Shown here: piece by piece, positions 17,685-29,391 of the stretch | Layout of the letters: every line of letters begins with the position of its first letter | Numbering within the stretch: the stretch's first letter is position 1 | Assembly: GCF_019745455.1 (NCBI RefSeq) | Contig: NZ_JAIETD010000058.1 | Span: 20,187 to 84,186, forward strand | Reading direction: 5' to 3' | Origin: Methylobacterium sp. | Lineage (GTDB): Bacteria > Pseudomonadota > Alphaproteobacteria > Rhizobiales > Beijerinckiaceae | Length of the DNA: 64,000 nt | Position numbers and translations under genes: made by a program | Notes under the pieces: model-generated | Database searches by the model: none | What the model saw: the letters and a program-made list of their open reading frames with translations, nothing else | Told to the model about the DNA's origin: nothing

Positions 17685-19530
17685 TGACAAGACGAACATG
17701 ATCGTCGCGATCGCCCTGTCGCTGGCGGTCCTGCTCGGCTGGAATTACTTCATCGCCGCGCCGCGAGTCGAACAGCAGCGCCAGGCCGCCCTTCAGGAGA
17801 AGGCCGCCCAGCAGGGTCGGACCACCGCCGGAGCCGACGGCATCCCGACGCCTGCACCGAAGGAAGGCCAGCCGTCTTCGCCGATACCCGGGACCCTTGC
17901 TGGTCCGGGACAGGCGATCGAATCCCGTGAGGGGGCGCTGGCCCGTTCGCCGCGCATCCGGATCGACACGCCGGCCCTCGCCGGATCGGTGGCCCTTAAG
18001 GGCGGCCGGATCGACGACGTGTCGCTGAAGGGCTACCACGAGACCGTCGACGACAAGAGCCCCCGGATCGTGCTGCTCTCGCCTACCGGCAGCGCCAACC
18101 CCTATTTCGCCGAGTTCGGCTGGGTCGGGCAGAATGCCGGCCCTCTGCCCAACGGCGAGACCGTCTGGACCGCGGACGGCACCGTGCTGTCTCCGGGCAC
18201 GCCCCTGACCCTGACCTTCGACAACGGCGCCGGCCTCGTTTTCAAGCGCGTCCTCGCGGTCGACGACAAGTTCATGTTCACGGTGCGCGACGAGGTCGAG
18301 AACAAGGGCAGCGCCGCCGTCACGCTCTATCCCTACAGCCTGGTCTCTCGCTGGGGTAAGCCGACGACCCAGGGCTATTACGTGCTGCACGAGGGCCTGA
18401 TCGGCGTCCTCGGTGGTGACGGCCTGCAGGAATACACCTACGACCACCTCGCCAAGGAACCGGCCTATGGCGGTCCCGCCACCAAGGGCAAGGCCTGGGC
18501 GAACGTGACTGGCGGCTTCGTCGGCATCACCGACAAGTACTGGGCCGCTGCGGCCATCCCCGACCAGGGCGAGGCCTATACCGGTGCCTTCACCGAGCGC
18601 ACCGACGGCGCGACCAAGGTCTACCAGGCGAGCGTGCGCGGCGATGGCCGCAACGTCGCCCCCGGCGCCACGATCGGCGCGACGCAGCGCCTGTTCGCCG
18701 GCGCCAAGGAAGTCAATTCGATCACCACCTACGAGAAGGATCTCGGCATCAAGCAGTTCGATCTGATGATCGACTGGGGCTGGTTCCACTTCATCACCAA
18801 GCCGATGTTCCGGGCTCTCGACTTCTTCTTCCATCTCTTCGGCAATTTCGGCGTCTCGATCCTGGTCGTGACCTTGCTGTTGAAGATCCTGTTCCTGCCG
18901 ATCGCCAACAAGTCGTACAAGTCCATGGCCAAGATGAAGGCCGTGCAACCGGAGATGCTCGCCATCCGCGAGCGCTACGGCGACGACAAGATGAAGCAGC
19001 AACAGGCGATGATGGAGTTGTACAAGAAGGAGAAGATCAACCCGGTCGCCGGCTGCTGGCCGGTCCTGATCCAGATCCCGGTCTTCTTCGCCCTCTACAA
19101 GGTCCTGTTCATCACCATCGAGATGCGGCATGCGCCGTTCTTCGGGTGGATCCAGGATCTCGCCGCGCCCGATCCGACGAGCCTTCTCAACCTGTTCGGT
19201 CTGCTCCCCTTCGCGGCGCCGGACTTCGTACACCTCGGCATCTGGCCCATCCTCATGGGCATCACGATGTTCATCCAGATGAAGATGAACCCCGCGCCGC
19301 CGGACCCGGTCCAGGCGCAGATCTTCACCTTCATGCCGATCGTGTTCACCTTCATGCTGGGCTCGTTCCCCGCCGGCCTCGTGATCTACTGGGCCTGGAA
19401 CAACACCCTCTCGGTGATCCAGCAATACGTGATCATGCGCCAGAACGGCGTGAAGGTGGAACTATGGGACAACCTGAGCGGGATGTTCAAGAAGAAGCCG
19501 GTCGAAAAGGTGCCGGCGGCCAAGGGCTGA
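17677..19530 (+). CDS. yidC: Membrane protein insertase YidC
   Basis: 617 residues from ATG 17677 ([25 protein letters not shown]). An N-terminal transmembrane helix (about 8-26) is followed by a Pro/Gln-rich linker, a large periplasmic beta domain (to about 350) and the conserved Oxa1 core of five helices ([43 protein letters not shown], ending [20 protein letters not shown]). Inserts and folds inner-membrane proteins with or without SecYEG. Start overlaps rnpA. A basic tail follows the last helix. Confidence 0.97.
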   Translation: MGNDKTNMIVAIALSLAVLLGWNYFIAAPRVEQQRQAALQEKAAQQGRTTAGADGIPTPAPKEGQPSSPIPGTLAGPGQAIESREGALARSPRIRIDTPALAGSVALKGGRIDDVSLKGYHETVDDKSPRIVLLSPTGSANPYFAEFGWVGQNAGPLPNGETVWTADGTVLSPGTPLTLTFDNGAGLVFKRVLAVDDKFMFTVRDEVENKGSAAVTLYPYSLVSRWGKPTTQGYYVLHEGLIGVLGGDGLQEYTYDHLAKEPAYGGPATKGKAWANVTGGFVGITDKYWAAAAIPDQGEAYTGAFTERTDGATKVYQASVRGDGRNVAPGATIGATQRLFAGAKEVNSITTYEKDLGIKQFDLMIDWGWFHFITKPMFRALDFFFHLFGNFGVSILVVTLLLKILFLPIANKSYKSMAKMKAVQPEMLAIRERYGDDKMKQQQAMMELYKKEKINPVAGCWPVLIQIPVFFALYKVLFITIEMRHAPFFGWIQDLAAPDPTSLLNLFGLLPFAAPDFVHLGIWPILMGITMFIQMKMNPAPPDPVQAQIFTFMPIVFTFMLGSFPAGLVIYWAWNNTLSVIQQYVIMRQNGVKVELWDNLSGMFKKKPVEKVPAAKG

Positions 19531-19628
19531 GCGGCGCATCGCCCGGTCGATCCGGCGAGCCGCGCTCGTCTCTCTGGCCGAAGGGTCAGGGGGATACCCC
19601 AAGCCCGAGCCGATCAACTGGAGAGCGG

Positions 19629-20279
19629 ATGTCCCAAGCCGAAGACGATGCGGCCCTGCTGGAGGCCGGCCGCCTGCTGTTTGCCGGCAATGCCGACTTC
19701 CTTTCATCCGCCCCCACGGTGGAGGCGCTCCCGCCGATGAAGGGCGTCGAGATCGCATTCGCCGGCCGCTCCAACGTAGGCAAATCGAGTCTCGTGAACG
19801 CCTTGACCGGGCGAAACACCCTGGCGCGGACCTCCCACACACCGGGCCGCACTCAGCAGCTCAACTTCTTCGATATCGGCGGGCGGCTCACACTCGTGGA
19901 CATGCCCGGCTACGGCTACGCCAAGGTCGAGAAGGCCAAGGTCGAGGCCTGGACCGACCTGATCCACGATTACCTCAAGGGCAGAGCCAACCTTGCGCGG
20001 GTCTTCATGCTGATCGACAGCCGGCATGGCCTGAAGAGCATCGACACCGACGTGCTCGACGGCCTCGACAAGGCAGCGGTGAGCTACCAGATCGTGCTGA
20101 CCAAGGGCGACGCCCTCAAGAAATCCGAGATCGCAGCGCGCATCGCCTCGACGCAGGCCGCCCTAGCCAAGCGCCCGGCCGCCTATCCGGAGATCCTGAT
20201 CACATCGAGCCGCGACGATAGCGGCGTGCCGGAACTGCGCGCCAGCGTGGCGCGACTGCTCGCGGAGCGCGGCGCATGA
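19629..20279 (+). CDS. engB: Ribosome biogenesis GTPase EngB (YihA/YsxC)
   Basis: 216 residues from ATG 19629. G1 P-loop GRSNVGKSSL near residue 50, G3 DMPGYGYAKV near 95, G4 TKGD near 160. The PGYGYA motif is diagnostic for EngB. Assists assembly of the large ribosomal subunit. Position after yidC is conserved in alphaproteobacteria. Its stop overlaps the next gene (ATGA). The same frame is open upstream of 19629 but that part is antisense-like overlap with yidC. Confidence 0.95.
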   Translation: MSQAEDDAALLEAGRLLFAGNADFLSSAPTVEALPPMKGVEIAFAGRSNVGKSSLVNALTGRNTLARTSHTPGRTQQLNFFDIGGRLTLVDMPGYGYAKVEKAKVEAWTDLIHDYLKGRANLARVFMLIDSRHGLKSIDTDVLDGLDKAAVSYQIVLTKGDALKKSEIAARIASTQAALAKRPAAYPEILITSSRDDSGVPELRASVARLLAERGA

Positions 20280-20653
20280 GGCTGGCCCTCCCCGACCGCC
20301 TCATCCTGGCGCTCGGAGCCCTCGCCGGCCTGCTCGGCGTCCTGGCGAGCGCCGCCGCAGCCCATGGCGGCGGAACCGACTCGCTCAAGACCGCCGCACA
20401 GTTCCTGCTGTTTCACGCGCCGGTTCTGATCGGACTTGCGGCGCTGATCGCGACGGGCGCGGTCCACCGCGGGCTGACTCGCGTGTCGGGAGCCGCCATC
20501 CTGATCGGCCTCGCCCTATTCTGCGGCGACCTCGCCTTGCGGGCCCTGGCGGCGACCTCGCTCTTCCCGATGGCGGCGCCGGCGGGCGGCATCGTGCTGA
20601 TGCTGGGCTGGCTCATCGCCGCGGCGACGGCCTTTGTCAGAGTGCGGGTGTGA
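20276..20653 (+). CDS. DUF423 membrane protein
   Basis: 125 residues with four hydrophobic helices (LILALGALAGLLGVLASAAAAHG at the start). The sequence AAAAHGGGTDSLKTAAQFLLFHAPVLIGL is typical of the DUF423/YwdK family of small inner-membrane proteins of unknown function. Overlaps engB by four bases, so likely co-translated. Confidence 0.85.
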   Translation: MRLALPDRLILALGALAGLLGVLASAAAAHGGGTDSLKTAAQFLLFHAPVLIGLAALIATGAVHRGLTRVSGAAILIGLALFCGDLALRALAATSLFPMAAPAGGIVLMLGWLIAAATAFVRVRV

Positions 20654-20885
20654 ACAAGATCCAGAACGAGCGGACGACGCTGCTGGCCACTGCTCTCAAC
20701 ACGGCCGCAACTCCTGCTTCACCGTCGGCATCGCGACGCCGATTGCTGCGTAAGTCTACAATCTAGGCAACCTGTAGACCGTCCTTGACCCCTACATCCT
20801 GGCATTCGGCGTGCTCGGTTGGCTTTCGGCAGCCATCTTCCTACATCTTATGGCACGGCATACCTCGAAAAGGCTCCTGCCATGA
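20650..20885 (+). pseudogene. Broken small membrane protein gene
   Basis: Starting at GTG 20650 (overlapping the DUF423 stop, GTGA) the frame reads VNKIQNERTTLLATALNTAA. Continuity then requires a one-base shift near 20710, after which it reads TSCFTVGIATPIAA, a stop, VYNLGNL, a stop, and then TVLDPYILAFGVLGWLSAA followed by IFLHLMARHTSKRL up to TGA 20885. The three pieces make one sensible two-helix membrane protein of ~77 residues interrupted by one frameshift and two nonsense codons. The final TGA overlaps the ATG of the next gene (ATGA). Identity unknown. Confidence 0.7.
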
Positions 20886-21010
20886 ACGGCCTTGCGATTT
20901 TCGCCTTCGTCATCATGCCGATCATCGTCGTCACAATCGGATATGTAGCAGTCCGTTTGCATGAGGCGTCGATCGATCGTTACCTGCAAAAGGAACGATC
21001 CGAAGCTTAG
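20882..21010 (+). CDS. 42-residue single-span membrane protein
   Basis: MNGLAIFAFVIMPIIVVTIGYVAVRL followed by the charged tail HEASIDRYLQKERSEA: one N-terminal helix with a hydrophilic C-terminus. ATG 20882 overlaps the TGA of the broken gene before it, so it was probably translated by coupling to that gene; AAAAGG lies about 12 bases upstream. Function unknown. Confidence 0.6.
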   Translation: MNGLAIFAFVIMPIIVVTIGYVAVRLHEASIDRYLQKERSEA

Positions 21011-21041
21011 AAAACCTGCGGACCCCTATCACCCTAGCCGC

Positions 21042-22481
21042 CTACGGCATCACCGGCGGGTGGTAGGTCAGCGTGAAGGCGAGGGCCCAGAGCAGGAACA
21101 GCACCACGGGCAGGTGGATCAGCATCTGGAGGAAGCTGAAACCGACGATGTCTCGCGCCTTAAGGCCGAGGATGCCGAGAAGCGGCAGCATCCAGAACGG
21201 GTTGATGAGGTTCGGCAGCGCCTCGGCCGCGTTGTAGATCATCACGGCCCAGCCGAGATGGACCTTGAGCTCGTTTGCCGCCTGCATGACGTAGGGCGCT
21301 TCCAGCAGCCACTTGCCGCCGCCGGAGGGCACGAAGAAGCCGAGCACCGCCGAGTACACGCCCATCGAAATCGGGAAGCTGCCCGTGGTGTTCAGGCTGA
21401 CGAAAGCGTGGGTGATGAGGTCCGAGACCGAGGTGCCGCCCGCGTTCTTCGCCCCTGTCAGCATCGCGCTGATCGCCGCATAGAGCGGGAACTGGATCAG
21501 CACTCCTGCGGTGGCCGGCACGGCCCTGGTGACGGCGTTCAGGAAACGCCTGGGGCGCCAGTGCAGCAGGAGGCCGAGGGTGAGGAACAGCAGGTTGTAG
21601 GTGTTGAGATTGGAGATCGCGGTGATCCAGGATTGGCGCGCGAATTCCTGAACGATCCAGCCGCCGGCCAGCACGACGAGGAGGATCGTCAGGACCGGCC
21701 AATGTTCGAGCCACTCGCCCGGCTGGGCGGGCCGCTCCAGTGTCTGCTCCTCCCGCGAAACGTCGAGGCCGAGATCCTGTGCGGTCACCGCCGTGGAAGG
21801 GGCCGGGGCAGAGGCCACCGCGATCACCACCGAGATCACGAACAGCACCAGGGCCACGAACATCGACTGCCATAGGAAGATGGTCTCGCTGAACGGGATC
21901 ACGCCGGTGATCGGCAGAAGGCTCGGCGGCAGGCTCTTCGGGTTTGCCTGGAGCTGGGCGGCCGAGGAGGACAGGCCCATCGCCCAGGTGGCGCCGAGGC
22001 CGAGATAGGCTGCGGCACCCGCCGCCCGGTAATCCATGCGCAGGTCCTCGCGGCGTGCAAGCGCCCTCGCGAGAAGGCCGCCGAAGATCAGGCTCAGGCC
22101 CCAGCTCAGGAACGAGGACAGCATGGTTGCCGCGGCCACGAGGCCGACCGCGCTGCGGCCGGTCTTCGGCACCTGTGCCAATCTGTCGATCAGCGCCTGC
22201 ACGGGGGGCGCCGTCGCCACGACGTAGCCGCCAATCGTGACGAAAGCCATCTGCATGGTGAAGGGGATCAGGCTCCAGAACCCGTCCCCGAAGGTCTTGG
22301 CCACCGCCATCGCTGAGGCCCCGTTGGCGAGAGCCCCGAGCGCGACGACGACCACCGCGATCGCCACGAAAATGAAGGCATCGGGGAACCACCGCTCGGC
22401 CCATGCCGTGAAGCGGATGCCGAGGAGCGCGAGCGCTCCGTCGGTCGCCGGCTCTTTCCGGAGCGGTTCTGGCGATGGCAT
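21042..22481 (-). CDS. Short-chain fatty acid transporter (AtoE family)
   Basis: 479 residues with about 12 membrane helices. N-terminal RFTAWAERWFPDAFIFVAIA, GFWSLIPFTMQMAFVTIGGYVVA and FVPSGGGKWLLEAPYVMQAA are typical of AtoE-type carriers for acetoacetate/butyrate-like acids. Stands alone, with clpB 116 bp upstream on the same strand. Substrate inferred from family only. Confidence 0.88.
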   Translation of the reverse strand: MPSPEPLRKEPATDGALALLGIRFTAWAERWFPDAFIFVAIAVVVVALGALANGASAMAVAKTFGDGFWSLIPFTMQMAFVTIGGYVVATAPPVQALIDRLAQVPKTGRSAVGLVAAATMLSSFLSWGLSLIFGGLLARALARREDLRMDYRAAGAAAYLGLGATWAMGLSSSAAQLQANPKSLPPSLLPITGVIPFSETIFLWQSMFVALVLFVISVVIAVASAPAPSTAVTAQDLGLDVSREEQTLERPAQPGEWLEHWPVLTILLVVLAGGWIVQEFARQSWITAISNLNTYNLLFLTLGLLLHWRPRRFLNAVTRAVPATAGVLIQFPLYAAISAMLTGAKNAGGTSVSDLITHAFVSLNTTGSFPISMGVYSAVLGFFVPSGGGKWLLEAPYVMQAANELKVHLGWAVMIYNAAEALPNLINPFWMLPLLGILGLKARDIVGFSFLQMLIHLPVVLFLLWALAFTLTYHPPVMP

Positions 22482-22597
22482 GACGTCTCCCTCTGGCGCC
22501 GGCCGCGTTCCGCCGACGCCAGAGGGATGTCGCTCAAAGTTCGGCAGCGCTCAAGCACCTTTCGAGGGGCGCCCGCGCCGCCGTGTCATGGCTCCGC

Positions 22598-25228
<2,631 letters not shown>

Positions 25229-25349
25229 GCGCAGTGCTTCCCCTCTTCGACCCGTCCCGCCCGCCTCTGGCAGCGCCGAACTGGTCAAGGTGTCGTCCTC
25301 CGGCCTTTGCCGCGAGTGACCCCGGCGCCATGCCGGCCGCCGGTGACCG

Positions 25350-25379
25350 AGATGTGGTGTTGTAAATTCGCACCACAAG
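25350..25379 (-). promoter_or_regulatory. RpoH (sigma-32)-type promoter of clpB with embedded inverted repeat
   Basis: On the minus strand: CTTGTG (25379-25374), 16-bp spacer, CCACATCT (25357-25350). This fits the sigma-32 pattern CTTGAA-N13-17-CCCCATNT with few mismatches. The arms TGTGGTG and CACCACA also form a perfect 7-bp inverted repeat spanning the spacer. The predicted transcript start is about 115 bases upstream of the clpB ATG. Confidence 0.65.
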
Positions 25380-25442
25380 GGGTCGCGGCCTTCGATCGTC
25401 GAGGACTTGCAGAACCCGCGATTTCACGGTCAGGCTGAACCC

Positions 25443-26216
25443 ATGACGACCCTGACCCTCGACACCCTCTACCGCTACCCCGTGAAGGGCCTGAGCCCGG
25501 AAACGATCCGCGAGGCGGCGCTGACGCCGAACGATTATTTTCCGGGCGACCGCCTCTTCGCCATCGAGAACGGCCCTTCCGGCTTCGACCCGCTGCAGCC
25601 TCGGCATCAGCCCAAGATCAAGTACCTGATGCTGATGCGTGACGAGGCCCTCGCCCGCCTCGATACCCGCTTCGACGAGGCCGCCGGTGTGCTGACCATC
25701 CGGCACGAGGGCGCGTTGGCGGTCGAGGCCGACCTTGCGAGTCCCGAAGGATGCCGGAGTGTGGAGGGTTTTCTGAAGAGCTACATGGCCGATTCGCTGC
25801 GCGGGGAGCCTCGCCTGCTCACGGCGCCCTCCGGCTATCGGTTCACGGATTCGCCTCGGGGCTACGTGTCCCTCGTCAATCTGGCCAGCGTGACGGCCCT
25901 TGAAGGCATGACCGGCGCCGCCGTCGACCCCTTGCGCTTCCGGGCCAATCTCTACGTCACCGGGCTCGAACCCTGGGCCGAGCTCGACCTCGTCGACCGC
26001 ATCCTCGCCGGAGCCGACGGCCTGCGCCTGCGGATCATCTCGCGCACGGTACGGTGCGCTGCCACAAACGTCGACCCCGCCACGGGCATCCGAGACCTCT
26101 CCATCCCGCGCACGCTCCATGCCCATCTCGGTCACGCCGATTGCGGCGTCTATGCCGAGGTGCTCGAAGGGGGGCGTGCAGCGATTGGCGACAGACTGAC
26201 TTTTGGGCCGACATGA
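25443..26216 (+). CDS. MOSC-domain protein (YcbX/mARC-like)
   Basis: 257 residues from ATG 25443. MOSC N-terminal beta-barrel (LYRYPVKGLSPETI, then GDRLFAIEN) followed by a MOSC domain with FRANLYVTG and RTVRCAATNVDPATG; the Cys in that block corresponds to the molybdenum ligand of mARC/YcbX enzymes. Likely a molybdenum-cofactor-dependent N-hydroxylated-compound reductase or a related sulfur-carrier enzyme. Lacks a fused ferredoxin domain. Transcribed divergently from clpB. Confidence 0.88.
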   Translation: MTTLTLDTLYRYPVKGLSPETIREAALTPNDYFPGDRLFAIENGPSGFDPLQPRHQPKIKYLMLMRDEALARLDTRFDEAAGVLTIRHEGALAVEADLASPEGCRSVEGFLKSYMADSLRGEPRLLTAPSGYRFTDSPRGYVSLVNLASVTALEGMTGAAVDPLRFRANLYVTGLEPWAELDLVDRILAGADGLRLRIISRTVRCAATNVDPATGIRDLSIPRTLHAHLGHADCGVYAEVLEGGRAAIGDRLTFGPT

Positions 26217-26320
26217 CCAAAGGTTCTGAATGTCCGCCTGGGTCTTCCCGCCGCAGCACAAGAATTGTCATTTATTAAAGGCCGTCTGTCATCGTCTCGC
26301 CAAGAGTCGCGGATTTGACG

Positions 26321-27550
26321 ATGTATTCAAAACGCAATCCAATCGGTATCGGCGTTGTAGAGCGTCAGATCAACGATGGGTTCAGATGGCTGAAGTTCGA
26401 GCGCGCCATCGAGACGCAATTCGAGCATGATATCGGCGGCGAACGTTGTCGTTTGATGATCAGGCTTAACTATATCGGTCTTTTCGTCTATCATGCATTC
26501 TTGATTACAGATTATCGTTCAATCCGTGACGTGTTCGATCTCGATCTGTTCGTTCATTTCGCAATCATGACACCTCTCATGATAGGAGCAAACTTGATCT
26601 TAGCGCGGCATCCGCCGGTATGGGTACGCGAAACACTCGAGTCCATATCGGTGGTCATCCTCGCGCTGACGATCGGCTGGGTGACCTCTTCGACCCGAGC
26701 TCCGGATCGAGAAATCATCCTCTTGACTATCATTCTGGTGGTCCTGTTCTCGATCCTCATGCAACGTATACGGTTCTGGTATGTCCTTCCGGCCAGTTTC
26801 GTGATGGCCGCGATCTACGGAATCTGCCTTGCCGGTTTCGAGGGGCTGTCCATGGACCGGGTCAATACGTCGATTTCCCTGGTGCTGGGCGTGATCGTAT
26901 TCTCCTTGGTAGGCGCCTATCACCTCGAGTCCGAGCAACGGATGGGATACTTGCTGCGGCTACGAGATCGCCTGCGTAATGACGAACTCCAGATCACGAG
27001 CCTGAAAGACGCGCTGACGGGAGTCGGCAATCGTCGCGCGCTCGATCTCGCCCTGCTTTCGGCGACGCGTCGAGACATGGCGGGAGCCGATCGCTCGGTA
27101 GCGGTGTTGCTCCTGGATATCGACCATTTCAAACGGTTTAACGACACCAACGGACATCAGGAGGGCGACCTCTGCCTGACACGGGTCGCCGGATTATTGG
27201 CAGCCTGTCTGCGCGACGGAGATGGGCAAGTCTATCGCTTTGGCGGCGAGGAATTTCTAATCCTGCTGGCGGCGGCGACACTGCCTGAAGCGATCCTCGT
27301 TGCAGAGCGGATACGCTCGGCCGTGGCCGACGCTCGCTTGTCGGCCGGGCCGTCTGGTGAAACCGTGACGGTGAGCATCGGCGCCGCGTCTGGGATTCCG
27401 GTCCACGGTTCGACGCCGCAATCGCTAATCGCGGATGCCGATAGGGCCCTCTACAGCGCTAAAGCACAGGGGCGCAATCGAGTGTGCTCCCGTACCGAGG
27501 ATACGGATGAACCGACAACTGCGCCGCTTCAACTCCGTCTGGCGATTTGA
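26321..27550 (+). CDS. Membrane-bound diguanylate cyclase (GGDEF)
   Basis: 409 residues from ATG 26321. About six membrane helices (50-225) are followed by a short coiled linker and a GGDEF domain with DALTGVGNRRALD, LLLDIDHFKRFND and the active-site loop YRFGGEEF near residue 307. The signature is intact, so it should make cyclic di-GMP. The inhibitory I-site Arg-x-x-Asp expected five residues before GGEEF is not in register (RDGD sits six residues before), so product inhibition may be absent. No PAS or other sensor domain was recognised; the membrane part is presumably the sensor. Confidence 0.92.
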   Translation: MYSKRNPIGIGVVERQINDGFRWLKFERAIETQFEHDIGGERCRLMIRLNYIGLFVYHAFLITDYRSIRDVFDLDLFVHFAIMTPLMIGANLILARHPPVWVRETLESISVVILALTIGWVTSSTRAPDREIILLTIILVVLFSILMQRIRFWYVLPASFVMAAIYGICLAGFEGLSMDRVNTSISLVLGVIVFSLVGAYHLESEQRMGYLLRLRDRLRNDELQITSLKDALTGVGNRRALDLALLSATRRDMAGADRSVAVLLLDIDHFKRFNDTNGHQEGDLCLTRVAGLLAACLRDGDGQVYRFGGEEFLILLAAATLPEAILVAERIRSAVADARLSAGPSGETVTVSIGAASGIPVHGSTPQSLIADADRALYSAKAQGRNRVCSRTEDTDEPTTAPLQLRLAI

Positions 27551-27576
27551 GGCGTATCACGGCGTCGCGGAGATCC

Positions 27577-28674
27577 TCAATTGGCGAAACGGAAGTGCAG
27601 GACGTCGCCGTCCTGAACAACGTACTCTTTGCCTTCGAGCCGCAGCTTGCCGGCATCGCGGGCTCCGCCCTCACCCTTGAGCGCGGTGTAATCACTGAAA
27701 GCGATCGTTTCGGCTCGGATGAAGCCCTTCTCGAAATCCGAGTGGATCACTCCGGCCGCCGCCGGTGCGCGAGTGCCCTTCTCAATGGTCCAGGCGCGGG
27801 CCTCCTTGGGTCCAACGGTGAAATAGGTGATGAGCCCGAGGAGCTCGTAGCCGGCACGTATCACGCGATTGAGGCCCGGCTCGGCAAGACCGACCGCTTC
27901 GAGGAAATCGGCCTGATCGGCCGGAGGCATCACGGCTATCTCGCTCTCGATCTTGGCTGAGACGACGACCGCCTTTGCGCCCTCTTCCTTGGCGCGCGCC
28001 ATGACCGCGTCCGAATATGAATTGCCCTTGTCGGCATCGGCCTCGTCGACGTTGCAGACATAGAGGACGGGTTTGGCCGTCATCAGCCCGAGGGACTGGA
28101 AAAGCTTCTCTTCGTCCGCCTTCCGCTCCACAAGTCGCGCAGGCTTACCCTCGCGCAAGAGCGGCAGGGAGCGCTGAACGAGATCGAGCATCTCCTTCGC
28201 CTCCTTGTCGGCGGTCTTGGCCTTCTTCTCCAGGGCGACGACGCGCTTCTCCAGGCTGTCGAGGTCGGCCAGCATCAGCTCGGTCTCGATCGTCTCGATG
28301 TCGGCGGCCGGATCGACCTTGCCCTCGACATGGGTCACGTCGCCGTCGGTGAAGCACCGCACCACATGGGCGATGGCGTCGACCTCGCGGATGTTGGCGA
28401 GGAACTGGTTGCCGAGCCCCTCCCCTTTCGAGGCGCCACGCACGAGGCCGGCGATGTCCACGAAAGTGAGCCGCGTCGGGATGATTTCCTTCGAGGAGGC
28501 GATCTTCGCAAGATCGTCGAGACGCGAGTCGGGCACGCCGACTTCGCCGACATTCGGCTCGATTGTGCAGAACGGGTAATTCGCCGCCTGCGCCGCCGCC
28601 GTCTGCGTCAGCGCGTTGAAGAGGGTCGACTTGCCGACGTTCGGCAGGCCGACGATGCCGCATTTGAAGCCCAT
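27577..28674 (-). CDS. ychF: Ribosome-binding ATPase YchF
   Basis: 365 residues from ATG 28674 (MGFKCGIVGLPNVGKSTLFNA). Obg-type P-loop protein with G1 GLPNVGKST, G3 DIAGLVRGASKGEGLG and the NVDE sequence in place of the GTPase NKxD, which is why YchF prefers ATP. C-terminal TGS domain (ITYFTVGPKEARAWTI). Redox-regulated, binds ribosomes. Starts 4 bp after the PIN toxin stop, so now transcribed with the toxin-antitoxin pair. Confidence 0.96.
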   Translation of the reverse strand: MGFKCGIVGLPNVGKSTLFNALTQTAAAQAANYPFCTIEPNVGEVGVPDSRLDDLAKIASSKEIIPTRLTFVDIAGLVRGASKGEGLGNQFLANIREVDAIAHVVRCFTDGDVTHVEGKVDPAADIETIETELMLADLDSLEKRVVALEKKAKTADKEAKEMLDLVQRSLPLLREGKPARLVERKADEEKLFQSLGLMTAKPVLYVCNVDEADADKGNSYSDAVMARAKEEGAKAVVVSAKIESEIAVMPPADQADFLEAVGLAEPGLNRVIRAGYELLGLITYFTVGPKEARAWTIEKGTRAPAAAGVIHSDFEKGFIRAETIAFSDYTALKGEGGARDAGKLRLEGKEYVVQDGDVLHFRFAN

Positions 28675-28678
28675 GGGA

Positions 28679-29125
28679 TCAGTTCCGTCGCAGCACGTCG
28701 TCCGGCGACATGCAAAAGGGGTTGACGAGGGTGAGCCCCTCGAAGGTAGCGCCGTGCGCCATGTCCTCGGTGAGGAAATAGCGGCACCCGGCCAGGATGG
28801 CGGCAGCAAGCAAAAGGCAGTCGAACCATTGGTAGCCATGTGCCTGGCGAACGACCCAGGCAAGTTCGGTATCGTCTTGGTCGGTCGGGCGAGCACCCCA
28901 AGCACCGATGACCTGGACCTCGTCCTGCACCTCGACGAGTGGCCGACCCGGCTCGTTCTTGAGAATCCAGCGCGTCAGCTCGTTGAGAACCTGCAGGTTG
29001 GTGCGCGCAAGGCCTGCATCGCTGATGGCGGTGAGCCAATTGCGAGCGCGCTCCCGCTTATCGGCATTTCGGTTATCGCGAAGATAGATGAGCACGTTCG
29101 TGTCGATGAAGACCGCGTCATTCAT
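28679..29125 (-). CDS. PIN-domain toxin (VapC-like ribonuclease)
   Basis: 148 residues from ATG 29125. Begins AVFIDTNVLIYLRD, the first PIN strand with its catalytic Asp; further acidic residues occur at LNELTRW, in QWFDCLLLAAAILAGC and at FLTEDM. Predicted Mg2+-dependent RNase toxin. Overlaps the upstream antitoxin gene by 8 bp, the usual arrangement. An upstream in-frame ATG (29161) would extend the N-terminus by 12 basic residues. Confidence 0.88.
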   Translation of the reverse strand: MNDAVFIDTNVLIYLRDNRNADKRERARNWLTAISDAGLARTNLQVLNELTRWILKNEPGRPLVEVQDEVQVIGAWGARPTDQDDTELAWVVRQAHGYQWFDCLLLAAAILAGCRYFLTEDMAHGATFEGLTLVNPFCMSPDDVLRRN

Positions 29126-29348
29126 AGAGTTCGTCACGTGACGGCGCTTTCCCGCTCTCATCGGTCAGGTTCATCAGCGGACCGGCCAAGAAGCGGTCGA
29201 GAGCCTCGCGCTGGGTCAACGGTCTGCCCACCCGCTGTTCGACGGCCTCGGCGACGAAACGCGACAGGCTTTTCCCATCGCGTGCGGCGGCAACCCGCGC
29301 GCGCTGCAAAAGGCTCTCGTCCATCGTCACGGTGACGTTCTTCATCAA
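29118..29348 (-). CDS. Ribbon-helix-helix antitoxin
   Basis: 76 residues: KNVTVTMDESLLQRARVAAARDGKSLSRFVAEAVEQ is an RHH (CopG/Arc-like) DNA-binding region, followed by an acidic C-terminal tail that would bind the toxin. Two adjacent ATGs (29348 and 29345). Expected to autoregulate the pair and neutralise the PIN toxin. Confidence 0.85.
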   Translation of the reverse strand: MMKNVTVTMDESLLQRARVAAARDGKSLSRFVAEAVEQRVGRPLTQREALDRFLAGPLMNLTDESGKAPSRDELYE

Positions 29349-29391
29349 AAGGCTCCAGAGCCTTCACGTATCGTGTCCTCGTGTTTTCGTG

